This document shows, piece by piece, positions 17,970 through 27,000 of a stretch of DNA of 64,000 nt. Numbering within the stretch: the first letter of the stretch is position 1; each line of letters starts with the position of its first letter. Under the pieces are notes generated by a model. The model saw only the letters and a list, made by a program, of their open reading frames with translations, searched no databases and had not been told where the DNA came from. The stretch is from Moorella sp. E308F (GTDB lineage Bacteria > Bacillota > DSM-521 > Neomoorellales > Neomoorellaceae), in the NCBI RefSeq assembly GCF_006538365.1, contig NZ_BJKN01000001.1, positions 1,226,001-1,290,000 on the forward strand, written 5' to 3'. Position numbers and translations under genes: made by a program.

Positions 17970-17991
17970 CGACTTTGCGACATATTTTCCC
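17970..17991. repeat. 22-bp perfect inverted repeat, right arm, flanking the nitrilase gene
   Basis: Exact reverse complement of 16589-16610. It lies about 118 bases after the nitrilase stop and just before the terminator stem at 18006. Confidence 0.85.
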
Positions 17992-18005
17992 AAACTTGAA
18001 GTAGG

Positions 18006-18046
18006 CATGGGATGCCTGGCTAAAGCCGGTTATCCCATGTTTTTTT
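18006..18046 (+). terminator. Rho-independent terminator after the nitrilase gene
   Basis: CATGGGAT (18006-18013) pairs with ATCCCATG (18032-18039), with further pairing of GGCT and AGCC inside the loop, followed directly by seven T. Confidence 0.85.
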
Positions 18047-18150
18047 ATGAACTGCTTGCAATTTCACCGCGCCTGGCTCTCCAGTAGCTGCCAGCCTGAG
18101 GGTGAATTGCCAGGGAACCTAAATTGCTCCAGGCAAATTGCTCCTCATCT

Positions 18151-18425
18151 TCAGCCGGAAAGCATGGCCTGGGCCGGATCAGGAGCTACGTGGCCCTCCA
18201 TCTTACCTTTCAAAAAAGCCTGCCGCTGTATTACTTCCAGGGTTATTTCCAGAATGTAAATCATTTGCTCCACCTCCCAGTGACTGCTTGCGTCCAGCAT
18301 ACGCTCGACTTTTTCCCCCAAGTCTCCGGGCTTTCTGGGTTTGATGATCTTTTTAGCCAGGTTTTGAAATAGCGAAACTCATCAGATGTGAGCTGCCTCA
18401 AAATACCTGATACTTTCTGCAGTCA
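18151..18425 (-). pseudogene. Frameshifted C-terminal remnant, possibly Rpn-family (recombination-promoting nuclease)
   Basis: Read on the minus strand, one frame gives GILRQLTSDEFRYFKTWLK. A shift at an A5 run near 18352 continues as KKIIKPRKPGDLGEKVERML, then HWEVEQMIYILEITLE and AFLKGKMEGH before TGA at 18151. The acidic LT..EF..F..WL motif followed by an E-rich helix and a KGK.EG tail resembles the C terminus of Rpn/PD-(D/E)XK transposase-associated proteins common in this group. The family call is tentative. The rest of 18047-18687 shows no gene. Confidence 0.4.
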
Positions 18426-18687
18426 GCTGGCCTCTTCCGGACGTAGCTTCCGGTCCAAAAGGAGACGCTGAAATACCCTTTTGCTGCCCAGAAGCTGCCG
18501 TTACCCCATGTCGTAGGGGACAGATTTTCATTTTTCGGTACAGGACATCCCGTCTTACGAGTAACATTATACCAATTTTCTGAACAGGACGATATTTTGG
18601 TCGGTAATGTTAGGGTATTGAAAAGCTGAAAAAAGTTACACCCCCAGTATATATACCCGGTAGGGACCGGCGGCAATAAGCCATTTT

Positions 18688-18716
18688 GCAGGAAATCCAG
18701 GTGGTATGGCGAAAGT
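18688..18716 (+). promoter_or_regulatory. Weak sigma-H-like promoter before the yhaO-yhaN-addBA operon
   Basis: GCAGGAAAT (18688-18696) matches the sigma-H -35 consensus RNAGGAWWW. After 11 bases GGCGAAAGT (18708-18716) resembles the -10 RNNGAATWW with one key mismatch (GAAA for GAAT). It lies 12-39 bases before the first likely start codons. Confidence 0.35.
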
Positions 18717-18754
18717 GATCTTTAGATATGAGAAAGGTGGGGGAGGTGGCGCCG

Positions 18755-19891
18755 TTGTTTCGCGTCCTGCACCTGGCGGATCTGCACCTGGGCTACCGGC
18801 CCGACCTGCCGGCACCGCTCCAGGAGGAAGTCTGCCGGGAGCGCAACGGGGTTTTAAAGGCGGCCGTAGATTTGGCCCTGGATCCCCGCCAGGAGATCAG
18901 TATGGTCCTCATTGCCGGGGACCTCTTTGACAACCATCAACCCGAGGCTTTCCTGGTGGAGGAAACCATCCGGGAATTGGGCCGGCTGGAAGCCGCCGGT
19001 ATCCGGGTGGTGACGGTGCCGGGAAATCATGACGAAATTACATATAACGATGCGGTTTACCGCCGCGAAGCCAGGCGCTGGCCGGGCCTCCTGGTTACTG
19101 AACCTATGCCGGCGAAAGTGGCTACCTTAAATATTAATGGCGATGCCTGTCACCTGATGGCCATGGCCTACACGGGCGGTGTCAGCCGGGTTGACGGCCC
19201 GTTAAAGGATTTCCCTCCCGCGGGGGAGGACGGGGTAAACCTGGCCGTTTTCCATGGTTCCCTGGACTGGGACGGGGGAGAAAGGAGCCTGCCCCTGGAT
19301 GGGGGAGCCCTGGCAGCCGCCGGCTACGACTATATAGCCCTGGGCCACATCCACTGCGGGGGACAAAAGCAGCTTGGCAGGGGCCGGGCCTGCTATGCGG
19401 GCATGGTGGCCGGGAGGAGTTTTGCCGACCCCGGCACCGGCTCCTGGACCATAGTCACCCTGGGAGACGGCCCGGCGCGGGTGGAGCAGGTACCGGCGCA
19501 GGTAACGCCCTGGCGGGTAGTTGAGGTGGATGTTACGGCGTTTCATGAACCGGAGGAGTTGGAGGCGGCAATCAGGGAATCCCTTGACCCTGGCGCCCTG
19601 ATGCAAGTGCGCCTGGTAGGGACGATTGCCTTTGAGCTGGATCTGGAGGGCCTGCAGGCCCGCCTGGGCCATCTCTGTTCTTACCTTGAACTGGTGAATG
19701 ATACGGAAGGGTGGGCACCGGAAGTCCTGGAGAGCCTGGCCGCCGAGCCGACCATCAGGGGCCTTTTTGTCCGTCGCCTGCAAGCAAAGCTTGCCGGCGC
19801 AACGGGACCCGGGGAAGCGGAGGTAATGCGCCGGGCGCTTTTTCGCGGGCTCCTGGCCCTGAAGGGAGGCGGCGGGTCATGCCGGCTGTAA
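18755..19891 (+). CDS. yhaO: DNA repair exonuclease, SbcD/YhaO-type metallophosphoesterase
   Basis: Calcineurin-like phosphoesterase that should form a nuclease complex with the SMC-like ATPase encoded next, as SbcD does with SbcC. Metal-binding motifs are in order: HLADLHLGY, VLIAGDLFDNH, VTVPGNHDE, VFHGSLD and ALGHIHCG. The frame is open from ATG 18728 (387 residues), but TTG 18755 sits just after GGGGGAGGTGG and starts directly before the first motif, so it is preferred. It overlaps the next gene by 13 bases. GC-rich, unlike everything upstream. Confidence 0.88.
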   Translation: MFRVLHLADLHLGYRPDLPAPLQEEVCRERNGVLKAAVDLALDPRQEISMVLIAGDLFDNHQPEAFLVEETIRELGRLEAAGIRVVTVPGNHDEITYNDAVYRREARRWPGLLVTEPMPAKVATLNINGDACHLMAMAYTGGVSRVDGPLKDFPPAGEDGVNLAVFHGSLDWDGGERSLPLDGGALAAAGYDYIALGHIHCGGQKQLGRGRACYAGMVAGRSFADPGTGSWTIVTLGDGPARVEQVPAQVTPWRVVEVDVTAFHEPEELEAAIRESLDPGALMQVRLVGTIAFELDLEGLQARLGHLCSYLELVNDTEGWAPEVLESLAAEPTIRGLFVRRLQAKLAGATGPGEAEVMRRALFRGLLALKGGGGSCRL

Positions 19892-22800
19892 CCTGGCGGC
19901 GGCTGAGCCTGGCAGGTTTTGGCTGCTACCGGGAGCAGGTGACTGTTACTTTCCAGGAAGGCCTCAACGTCCTGGTGGCCCCCAATGAAAAGGGCAAATC
20001 AACTCTCGTTGCCGGCCTGGAAGCCGTCCTTTTCGGGCTGCCCAACACTGTTAACCCGGAAGCCTTTGGCAGCGCCCGTTTTGCCAACCGGGAAGAGCCG
20101 GACCGGTTTGAAGGAGAAGTGGAGTTTTTGGTGGACGGCCGGGTATACGCCATAAAGCGGCAATTCAGCACCAACCGGGTAACCCTTAAGAGGAGGGGCG
20201 ATCACGGCTGGGAGGAAGTCTGGCGGGGGAGCCACAACCCCGGCGCCCATAAGAAAATCCCCGCTTATGTCGAACACCTTACTGCTTTTCTGGGCATTAC
20301 CTCCCGAGAGCTCTTTGAAGCCACCTTCTGCCTGGGCCAGCCCCTACCGGAAGGGCGGGCTTTAAGCAGTGAGGTGCAAAAGCTTCTTTCCGGCAGCGGC
20401 GGCCACTATCAGGATGCCCTGAAAATACTGGCCGGCGACTTAAGGGCCCTGACCCGTTACTGCGGCGACCGGGGCGTGGGCAACAACGGGCGCAAAGATG
20501 CCCGGCTGGAGGAGCTGCAGGCGGAAATTGCCGCTTTGCGGGCGCAGCAGCAGACAGCCGGCAGCACCATCGAGGAGCTGGCTGTCATACGTTCCCGGCT
20601 CCAGGAACTGGCGACAGAAATTAAGAACGTCCGGGCGCAACTAAAAAAACAGCAGGACCTGCGGGCGGCCTGGGATAGGTGGCGGGCCCTGCAGCTGAGG
20701 TACAAAAGCGTCCTGCGCGAACAGCAGCAGGCCGCGGCGGTCCAGGAGAGGGCCCGGGAGCTGGAACAGAAGATCCGCCGGCACCGGGAGGAGGCAGCCC
20801 GGCAGTATCCCGAGTGGGCCGCGGCCCCGGCAGGCAGCGCCGGCCAGCTCGACCGCCTGGTGGAGCTGGAGCAGGAAATAGCCCGCTTACAGGGCGAGGC
20901 GGCGAACTGGGAGGCGCAGCTCCGGGATTTAAATGAAGAACAGGAAGCATTAACGGCCAGGCTGCAGGGTGAGCTGGCAGCAGTGGCCAATCACCCGGAC
21001 ATCCTGCGGGACCTGGAGGACCTCCAGGGCCTCCTCAAAGAGCAGGAGCAGCTGGCCGGGCAGATACAGGAACTGGCGGCCCGGGCGGAAGAGGTGGCTG
21101 CTGAACTGGCCGACCTGCCTGATTTCAGCGTGCTGGGAAACAGCCCGGCTGCAGTCCTGGAGGGTTTACAAGTTGCGGCGCGCCAGCTCCTGGAGGACTG
21201 GGGCCGCTTTCAGGAGCAGCAAAACCGCTATAAGAAACTGGAAGCGGAACTGGCCGGGGATTTAAGCTGCTTTGCCGGGCTGCCGCCGGAAAAGGAAGCC
21301 CTGGTGGCCAGTTATGAGGCAACCAGGCTCGCCCTGGAAAAGGAAAAAAAGGAGGCCCGGGAAGCCTGCCGGCGCCTGGAGGAACAAAAGGCGGCCTACC
21401 GGCGCCGCGAGGAAGAGTACCGGCGGGAATTCGGCGACCTGGACGCTTTAGGAGAGGAAGCCCTCCACGCCGCCACAGATAAACCCGGGCTTCTCGCCGA
21501 ACTCCAGGCCCGGGAAGCGGCCAGGCAGGCGGCCCTGGCAGCCGGCTGCCGCCGGAGGCAGGTTTTAACCCTGGCCCTGGCCGGCGCCGGCCTGCTAGCG
21601 GGCCTGGCAGCCGGGCTGGCCACCGGCAGCTGGCTTCTTGCAGCGGCGGTTGCCCTGTTCCTTGGCGGCCTGGGCTGCGGCGCCGGAGCTTACCTGGGCC
21701 GTCCTGGCAGAGACATCCTGGACCTGACTGCAGAAATTACCGCCCTGCAGGAGCAGCTGGCGCAGCTGGATGCCATATTAGGCCCCTGGGCGGGGGCTGC
21801 GGCGGCTGAGCTGGGCGAGCTGCGCCGGCGCTTGCTGGAGCGGGAACGGGCGCGGGCGGAACTGGCAGCCCTGGCCGCTTCTCTGCCCGGCACGGCTGAA
21901 GAAGAGGCGGCCCGGCAGGCCCTGGAAGCAGCCGAGAAGGCGCTTCGGGACTTCCAGGCCGCTACCGCCGCCATCAGCGCCCGCTTTAACGATGTGACGG
22001 CAGCCTATCGCCGTTACCTGGCTGCCAGGGAAGAGATGGAGCGGCTGGCAGCCGGGATGGAGGCCTTTACCATAAAGGCCGTGGGAGCGCCGCCGCCGGC
22101 AGCTTTAACGGTACCCCTGGCCGGCCTTGGAACCCCGTGGCCGGGTCTGGCCCGCCTGGCGCGGCTGGCCGGGCAGGCCCCGGCCACGGTGGGCGAGCTT
22201 TTGACCTGGTTAAAGGAACTGGACCAATCCGCCTGGGAAGATTTCCTGGCCCGGGCGCGGCAGTGGGAGGAATTGACGGCCCGGGACCGGCAGGTAAAAG
22301 AAAAACGGGAGCAGCTCCTGCAGCCGGATAAAGAGGGGCGGACGGCCCTGGTACGCCTGGCGGCAAAGATCACCGGGCTGGAAAGACATATAGCCCCCTT
22401 TACAGCGGCTACCGCAGCCGGGGAAATTGCTCCCCTGCTGGCAGAGGCGGCGAGGATAAAAGAGCGCCTGGCGGAACTGGCCGGCCAGCAGCAGGCTGCC
22501 GGGAGCAGAGTTAAGGATTTACGGGGGCAAATCCAGGAGCTGGAACTTGAGGCGGAAGGCTTGCGGGAAGATCTGGCCGCCCTCCTGGCACCGGCCGGTG
22601 GGGATGCCGGTAAAGCCCTGAAGCGCCGGCAGGGCTATGAACAGCTGGCCCGGGAATGGCAGGGCTGGCAGGAGCAGCTGGCCGGACTCCTGGGCGAAGG
22701 CAGCCTGGAAGATCTGGCTGCAGCTTACCTGGATGCCGCCAACCGGACCATGGCCGTCCTGCAGGAATGGCAGGCTCTGGTCCGGGAGCACCCGGGCCTG

Positions 22801-23487
22801 CCCGAGCCGGGAGGGGAAACAAAAGGGGAGGAACTGGAAGAACAGTACAGGGCCCTCCAGGCAGGGATATTAGAAATGGAAGGCCGGCTGCAGGGGCTGG
22901 AAGAAGAAGAACGTCAGCTCCTGCGCCGCCAGTCCCAATTGGAAGGCGGCCAGATCGCCAACATAGCCATTGTTGCCGAGACCCTGGCTGCCAGGGAAAA
23001 GGAGCTGGAGCGCCTGGAGCTGGAGGCCGGTGCCCTGGCCCTGGCCTACCGTGAGCTTGCAGCCGCGGCCCGGGATTACAGCCAGAACTACCGCCGCGAG
23101 CTGGCCCTGGCTGCCAGCCGCTATTTTAACCTCTTTACGGGCCGGCAGGAGCGCCGGGTAGAGATCACTGAAGATTTCCAGGTCGAAGTCAGGGAAGGAG
23201 GCGTAGCCGTAGCCCTGGCCCAGCTCAGCCGCGGCGCCCAGGACCAGCTTTACCTCTCTTTGCGCCTGGCTATTGGCGACCTTCTGAGCGCAGATTTAAC
23301 CCTGCCCTTTATCTTTGACGACTGCTTTGTTAACTGTGACGCTGAACGCCGCGAGCGCATCCGGGAGAGTCTCACGGCCCTGGCCCTTGAGCGGCAGCTG
23401 CTTCTTTTATCCCACGACCCGGATTTTGCCGCCTGGGGAACCCCGGTGCAGATCGAAAGCCAGGGAAGCCTGTTAAGTGCTACTTAA
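19879..23487 (+). CDS. yhaN: SMC-like ATPase, SbcC/YhaN-type
   Basis: Rad50/SbcC-like protein of 1202 residues. The Walker A motif is APNEKGKSTL near residue 36. Long Ala/Glu/Arg-rich coiled coils fill residues 200-1080. Near residues 550-600 there are two hydrophobic helices (GAGLLAGLAAGLATGSWLLAA and a following Gly-rich one), a feature of YhaN rather than SbcC. The C terminus has the ABC signature LSRGAQDQLYLSLRLA and Walker B LPFIFDDCF. ATG 19879 is chosen because the upstream frame only shadows yhaO. The N terminus overlaps yhaO, so the two are co-translated. Confidence 0.88.
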   Translation: MPAVTWRRLSLAGFGCYREQVTVTFQEGLNVLVAPNEKGKSTLVAGLEAVLFGLPNTVNPEAFGSARFANREEPDRFEGEVEFLVDGRVYAIKRQFSTNRVTLKRRGDHGWEEVWRGSHNPGAHKKIPAYVEHLTAFLGITSRELFEATFCLGQPLPEGRALSSEVQKLLSGSGGHYQDALKILAGDLRALTRYCGDRGVGNNGRKDARLEELQAEIAALRAQQQTAGSTIEELAVIRSRLQELATEIKNVRAQLKKQQDLRAAWDRWRALQLRYKSVLREQQQAAAVQERARELEQKIRRHREEAARQYPEWAAAPAGSAGQLDRLVELEQEIARLQGEAANWEAQLRDLNEEQEALTARLQGELAAVANHPDILRDLEDLQGLLKEQEQLAGQIQELAARAEEVAAELADLPDFSVLGNSPAAVLEGLQVAARQLLEDWGRFQEQQNRYKKLEAELAGDLSCFAGLPPEKEALVASYEATRLALEKEKKEAREACRRLEEQKAAYRRREEEYRREFGDLDALGEEALHAATDKPGLLAELQAREAARQAALAAGCRRRQVLTLALAGAGLLAGLAAGLATGSWLLAAAVALFLGGLGCGAGAYLGRPGRDILDLTAEITALQEQLAQLDAILGPWAGAAAAELGELRRRLLERERARAELAALAASLPGTAEEEAARQALEAAEKALRDFQAATAAISARFNDVTAAYRRYLAAREEMERLAAGMEAFTIKAVGAPPPAALTVPLAGLGTPWPGLARLARLAGQAPATVGELLTWLKELDQSAWEDFLARARQWEELTARDRQVKEKREQLLQPDKEGRTALVRLAAKITGLERHIAPFTAATAAGEIAPLLAEAARIKERLAELAGQQQAAGSRVKDLRGQIQELELEAEGLREDLAALLAPAGGDAGKALKRRQGYEQLAREWQGWQEQLAGLLGEGSLEDLAAAYLDAANRTMAVLQEWQALVREHPGLPEPGGETKGEELEEQYRALQAGILEMEGRLQGLEEEERQLLRRQSQLEGGQIANIAIVAETLAAREKELERLELEAGALALAYRELAAAARDYSQNYRRELALAASRYFNLFTGRQERRVEITEDFQVEVREGGVAVALAQLSRGAQDQLYLSLRLAIGDLLSADLTLPFIFDDCFVNCDAERRERIRESLTALALERQLLLLSHDPDFAAWGTPVQIESQGSLLSAT

Positions 23488-23511
23488 TGACCCGCTTGTT
23501 CATAAAAGGGA

Positions 23512-26500
23512 GTGTTGAACTTGTCTTTACGTCTCGTCCTGGGCCGTGCCGGGTCGGGCAAGACGCGCTTTTGCCTTGAGGAAATAAAGGCCGCCCTGGC
23601 GGAGGGGCCGGCAGGCCCGGCCCTCATAATCCTTACCCCGGAGCAGGCCACCCTGCAGATGGAATTGGATTTACATAGAGCCGTCCCCTGCCCGGGCTTC
23701 AGCCGCGCCCAGGTCTTAAGCTTTCGCCGCCTGGGCTGGCGGGTCTTCCAGGAGGCCGGCGGCGCCGCCCGGCCCCACCTGGGCGAGATGGGCAAGCGTA
23801 TGGCCCTGCGGGCCATTCTCAATGCCCGCCAGGGGGATTTGACCCTTTTCGCTTCCCTGGCGGGCAGTCCCGGCTTTGTTGAGCAACTCGCCCATACCAT
23901 CGCTGAATTAAAGCTCTACCGGGTTGAGCCCGGCGAGCTCAAGCGGGTAGCCGAGCATTACCGGGAGACCGGCCGGGGGGAAACCATCCTGGGCCGCAAG
24001 CTTCACGATCTGGCCCTCATTTACAGCGAACTGGAAAAATATCTCGCCGGCCGCTACCTGGATCCCGACGATTATTTGACTTTACTCGCACGGCGGTTGC
24101 CGGAAGCAAGCTTTATTAAAGGAGCCCTGGTCTGGGTCGACGGGTTCAACGGTTTTACCCCCCAGGAAGAGGCCGTCCTCCAGGCTTTAATGGCCGCAGC
24201 CGGCCGGGTGACGGTCACCCTCTGCCTGGACCCGGCCTTAAGGCACCGGCAGCTGGGCGAGACGGAGCTCTTCCACCCCACCGGCGACACCTACCACCGC
24301 CTGCAGCGCCTGGCCCGGGCCGCCGGGGTTAATATCGAGGCCGACGTTTTGCTTACGGGTACGCCGCCCCGCTTCCGGGAGACGCCAGCCCTGGCCCACC
24401 TGGAAGCCCATTTCGGCCGGTGGCCTCTAAAACCTTTGCGCGGCTCCCCGGGCGGCATCCGGCTGGTAGCGGCGGCCAACCCCCGCCTGGAAGTCGAGGC
24501 GGCAGCCAGGGAGATTTTGCGCCTGGCCCGGGAAGAGAACCTGCGTTTCCGGGAAATGGCCGTCCTGGTGCGCGATCTGGAGCCCTACCACGACCTCATT
24601 GTCAATACTTTCCGCGACTTTAACATCCCCTTTTTCATTGACCGCCGCCGGCCGGTAGGCCACCATCCCCTCCTGGAGCTGGTGCGGGCGGCCCTGGAAA
24701 CCGTCCTGGAAAACTGGGCCTACGATCCCGTCTTCCGCTATCTTAAGAGCGATCTGGTACCCGTCTCCCGCGAAGAAGTCGACCTGCTGGAAAATTATGT
24801 CCTGGCCCACGGCATCCGCGGCCGCCAGTGGCTGGAGGAGCGTCCCTGGCAGTTTAAAAGCCGCCGCGACCTGGAAACTCCAGGCGCGGATGAAAGGGAA
24901 GAGGCCGTGGCGGCAGCCGTCAATAGCGCCCGGGACCGGGCCGCTCGGCATTTGCGGCGCTTTTACCGGGCCGTCCAGGGCCGGACGTTAACGGTGCGGG
25001 AGATCACGGCCGCTCTTTTTAGCCTGCTGCAGGAGCTCCAGGTGCCCCGGCAGCTGGAAGCATGGCACCGGCAGTCCCTGGCCGCCGGGGACCTCGATGC
25101 CGCCCAGGAACACGAGCAGGTCTGGGACGGCCTCATGGACCTGCTGGATGAGCTCATCACGGCCCTGGGGGATGCTGCCATGGAGCTGGCGGAGTATGCC
25201 GCCATCCTGGAGGCCGGCATGGAAAGCCTGAAACTCCGGCTCATTCCCCCGGCCCTGGACCAGGTGGTGGTGGGTACATTGGACCGTTCCCGCCAGCCGG
25301 AACTCCAGGCGGCCCTGGTCCTGGGTGTGGGGGAAGGGATGCTGCCGGCGCGGCTGCCGGAAGACGCCACCTTCAGCGACCGGGAAAGGGAGGAACTGCA
25401 GGCGGCCGGGGTAGAGCTGGCCCCGACCGGTTCTTTAAGGCTTTTCCATGAAGAGTTCCTGGCTTACCTGGCCCTGACCCGCTCGCGGCGTTTTCTCTGG
25501 TTGAGCTACCCCCTGGCCGACGCCGGGGGCCGGGCCCTGGCCCCGTCACCCCTGGTTCGCCGGCTGCGCCAGCTGCTGCCGGGTTTAGAAGAAGAAAACA
25601 TTGGCCCGGATTTACCGGGCGGTGAGGCCGACCTGGTCTATCTGACCACGCCGCGCCAGGCGGCCGGCCACCTGGCCCGTATTTTAAGCCGGAGACGCCC
25701 CCTGCCCGCCCTCTGGCAGGAGGTTTACCGCTGGCTGGAGCAGGACCGGGACAGGGAAAGGTGGCTCGCCCTCCTGGGCGGCGTCAATTATTACAACCAG
25801 GTGGAGCCCCTGGAGCCCGGGCTTGTAGAACAGCTTTACCCCGGGCCTTTACGGAGCAGCATCTCGCGCCTGGAGACCTATGCCGCCTGCCCCTTCCGCT
25901 ACTTCCTGGCCTACGGCCTCAAACTCCAGGAAAGGCAGATGTACCGGGTGGACCCGGCCGGAATGGGCCAGTTTTACCACGCGGCCTTAAAACTCTTTGT
26001 GGAAGAATTAACGGGCAGCGGCCGCGACTGGGGCGAGGTGAGCGACGAGGAGGCGGCGGCTATCCTCAGCCGGGTGATAGAGGAACTGGCCCCGGCCCTC
26101 CAGCATGAGATTTTAAGCAGCAGCGCCCGCTACAACTACCTCCGCAAAAAGCTCGAGCAGACCCTGCAGCGGGTCCTGGAGGTCCTGAACGAGCACGCCA
26201 GGCGGGGAGAATTCCGGCCCCTGGCGGTGGAGGCCTATTTTGGCATGCGGGGAGACCTGCCGCCCCTGGTGCTGGAGGCCGTACCCGGCAGGCAGGTCAT
26301 CCTGGAAGGCAGGGTGGACCGCATCGACGCCGCCCGTTACCAGGACCGGGCTTACTTGCGGGTTATCGACTACAAGAGCAGCCAGACCGGTCTGGAACTG
26401 GACAGGGTCTACCACGGTCTTTCCCTGCAGCTGCCCCTGTACCTGCAGGCGGCCCTGGCAGCGGCACCGGCGCTTCTGGGTGAAGCCGCCGAACCGGCCG

Positions 26501-27000
26501 GCATCCTCTATTTTGCCGTCAGAAACCCCATTTTAAGGCAGCGGGCGCCGGTCCGGGACACCACCGCGGTGGCAAGGCTCCGCCGCCAGGCCCTGAAGAT
26601 GCGCGGCCTGCTCCTGGCAGAGCCGGAGATTATCAGGCTCATGGATAAAGCAGTCGACCTGACCCCGGACCTCCTGCCCGTGCGGCTGAACAAAGACGGG
26701 AGCCTGCGGCGGGGCGCGCCGGCAGCCACCCGGGAGCAAATAACGCTGCTCCTGGCCCTGGCCCTGGCCAGGGCCGCAAGTCTGGCCGGGGACATCCTTT
26801 CCGGCCGGATAGAGATCAGCCCCTATCGCCAGGATAAGGCCACGGGCTGTGATTTCTGTCCCTACCGGCCGGTATGCTGCTTTGACCTCCAGATACCAGG
26901 AGGTACCTACCGCCGCCTGGCGCGCTTGAAAGGCGAAGACTTCTGGAAGGCAGCCCTGAGTTTCTTGACGGGGGACGGAGGGGAAGGTGAACTGAAGTGA
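23512..27000 (+). CDS. addB: ATP-dependent helicase/nuclease subunit B (AddB)
   Basis: Subunit of the AddAB double-strand-break resection complex, 1162 residues, normal for the family. The N-terminal P-loop is LGRAGSGKTRF. The C-terminal RecB-like nuclease has LRVIDYKSSQTG followed by LSLQLPLYLQAAL. The iron-sulfur cluster cysteines are one in TYAACPFRYFL and three in GCDFCPYRPVCC, as expected for AddB. Start is GTG 23512 (or TTG 23515/23521) after AAAAGGGA. The stop overlaps the addA start. Confidence 0.94.
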   Translation: MLNLSLRLVLGRAGSGKTRFCLEEIKAALAEGPAGPALIILTPEQATLQMELDLHRAVPCPGFSRAQVLSFRRLGWRVFQEAGGAARPHLGEMGKRMALRAILNARQGDLTLFASLAGSPGFVEQLAHTIAELKLYRVEPGELKRVAEHYRETGRGETILGRKLHDLALIYSELEKYLAGRYLDPDDYLTLLARRLPEASFIKGALVWVDGFNGFTPQEEAVLQALMAAAGRVTVTLCLDPALRHRQLGETELFHPTGDTYHRLQRLARAAGVNIEADVLLTGTPPRFRETPALAHLEAHFGRWPLKPLRGSPGGIRLVAAANPRLEVEAAAREILRLAREENLRFREMAVLVRDLEPYHDLIVNTFRDFNIPFFIDRRRPVGHHPLLELVRAALETVLENWAYDPVFRYLKSDLVPVSREEVDLLENYVLAHGIRGRQWLEERPWQFKSRRDLETPGADEREEAVAAAVNSARDRAARHLRRFYRAVQGRTLTVREITAALFSLLQELQVPRQLEAWHRQSLAAGDLDAAQEHEQVWDGLMDLLDELITALGDAAMELAEYAAILEAGMESLKLRLIPPALDQVVVGTLDRSRQPELQAALVLGVGEGMLPARLPEDATFSDREREELQAAGVELAPTGSLRLFHEEFLAYLALTRSRRFLWLSYPLADAGGRALAPSPLVRRLRQLLPGLEEENIGPDLPGGEADLVYLTTPRQAAGHLARILSRRRPLPALWQEVYRWLEQDRDRERWLALLGGVNYYNQVEPLEPGLVEQLYPGPLRSSISRLETYAACPFRYFLAYGLKLQERQMYRVDPAGMGQFYHAALKLFVEELTGSGRDWGEVSDEEAAAILSRVIEELAPALQHEILSSSARYNYLRKKLEQTLQRVLEVLNEHARRGEFRPLAVEAYFGMRGDLPPLVLEAVPGRQVILEGRVDRIDAARYQDRAYLRVIDYKSSQTGLELDRVYHGLSLQLPLYLQAALAAAPALLGEAAEPAGILYFAVRNPILRQRAPVRDTTAVARLRRQALKMRGLLLAEPEIIRLMDKAVDLTPDLLPVRLNKDGSLRRGAPAATREQITLLLALALARAASLAGDILSGRIEISPYRQDKATGCDFCPYRPVCCFDLQIPGGTYRRLARLKGEDFWKAALSFLTGDGGEGELK

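Noticed and set aside
18047..18372. Three short plus-strand frames after the nitrilase terminator
   Set aside because: They overlap a better-supported minus-strand remnant and show no family pattern.
19711..19878. N-terminal extension of the YhaN-like protein
   Set aside because: The extra 56 residues only shadow yhaO and the conserved ATPase begins at ATG 19879.
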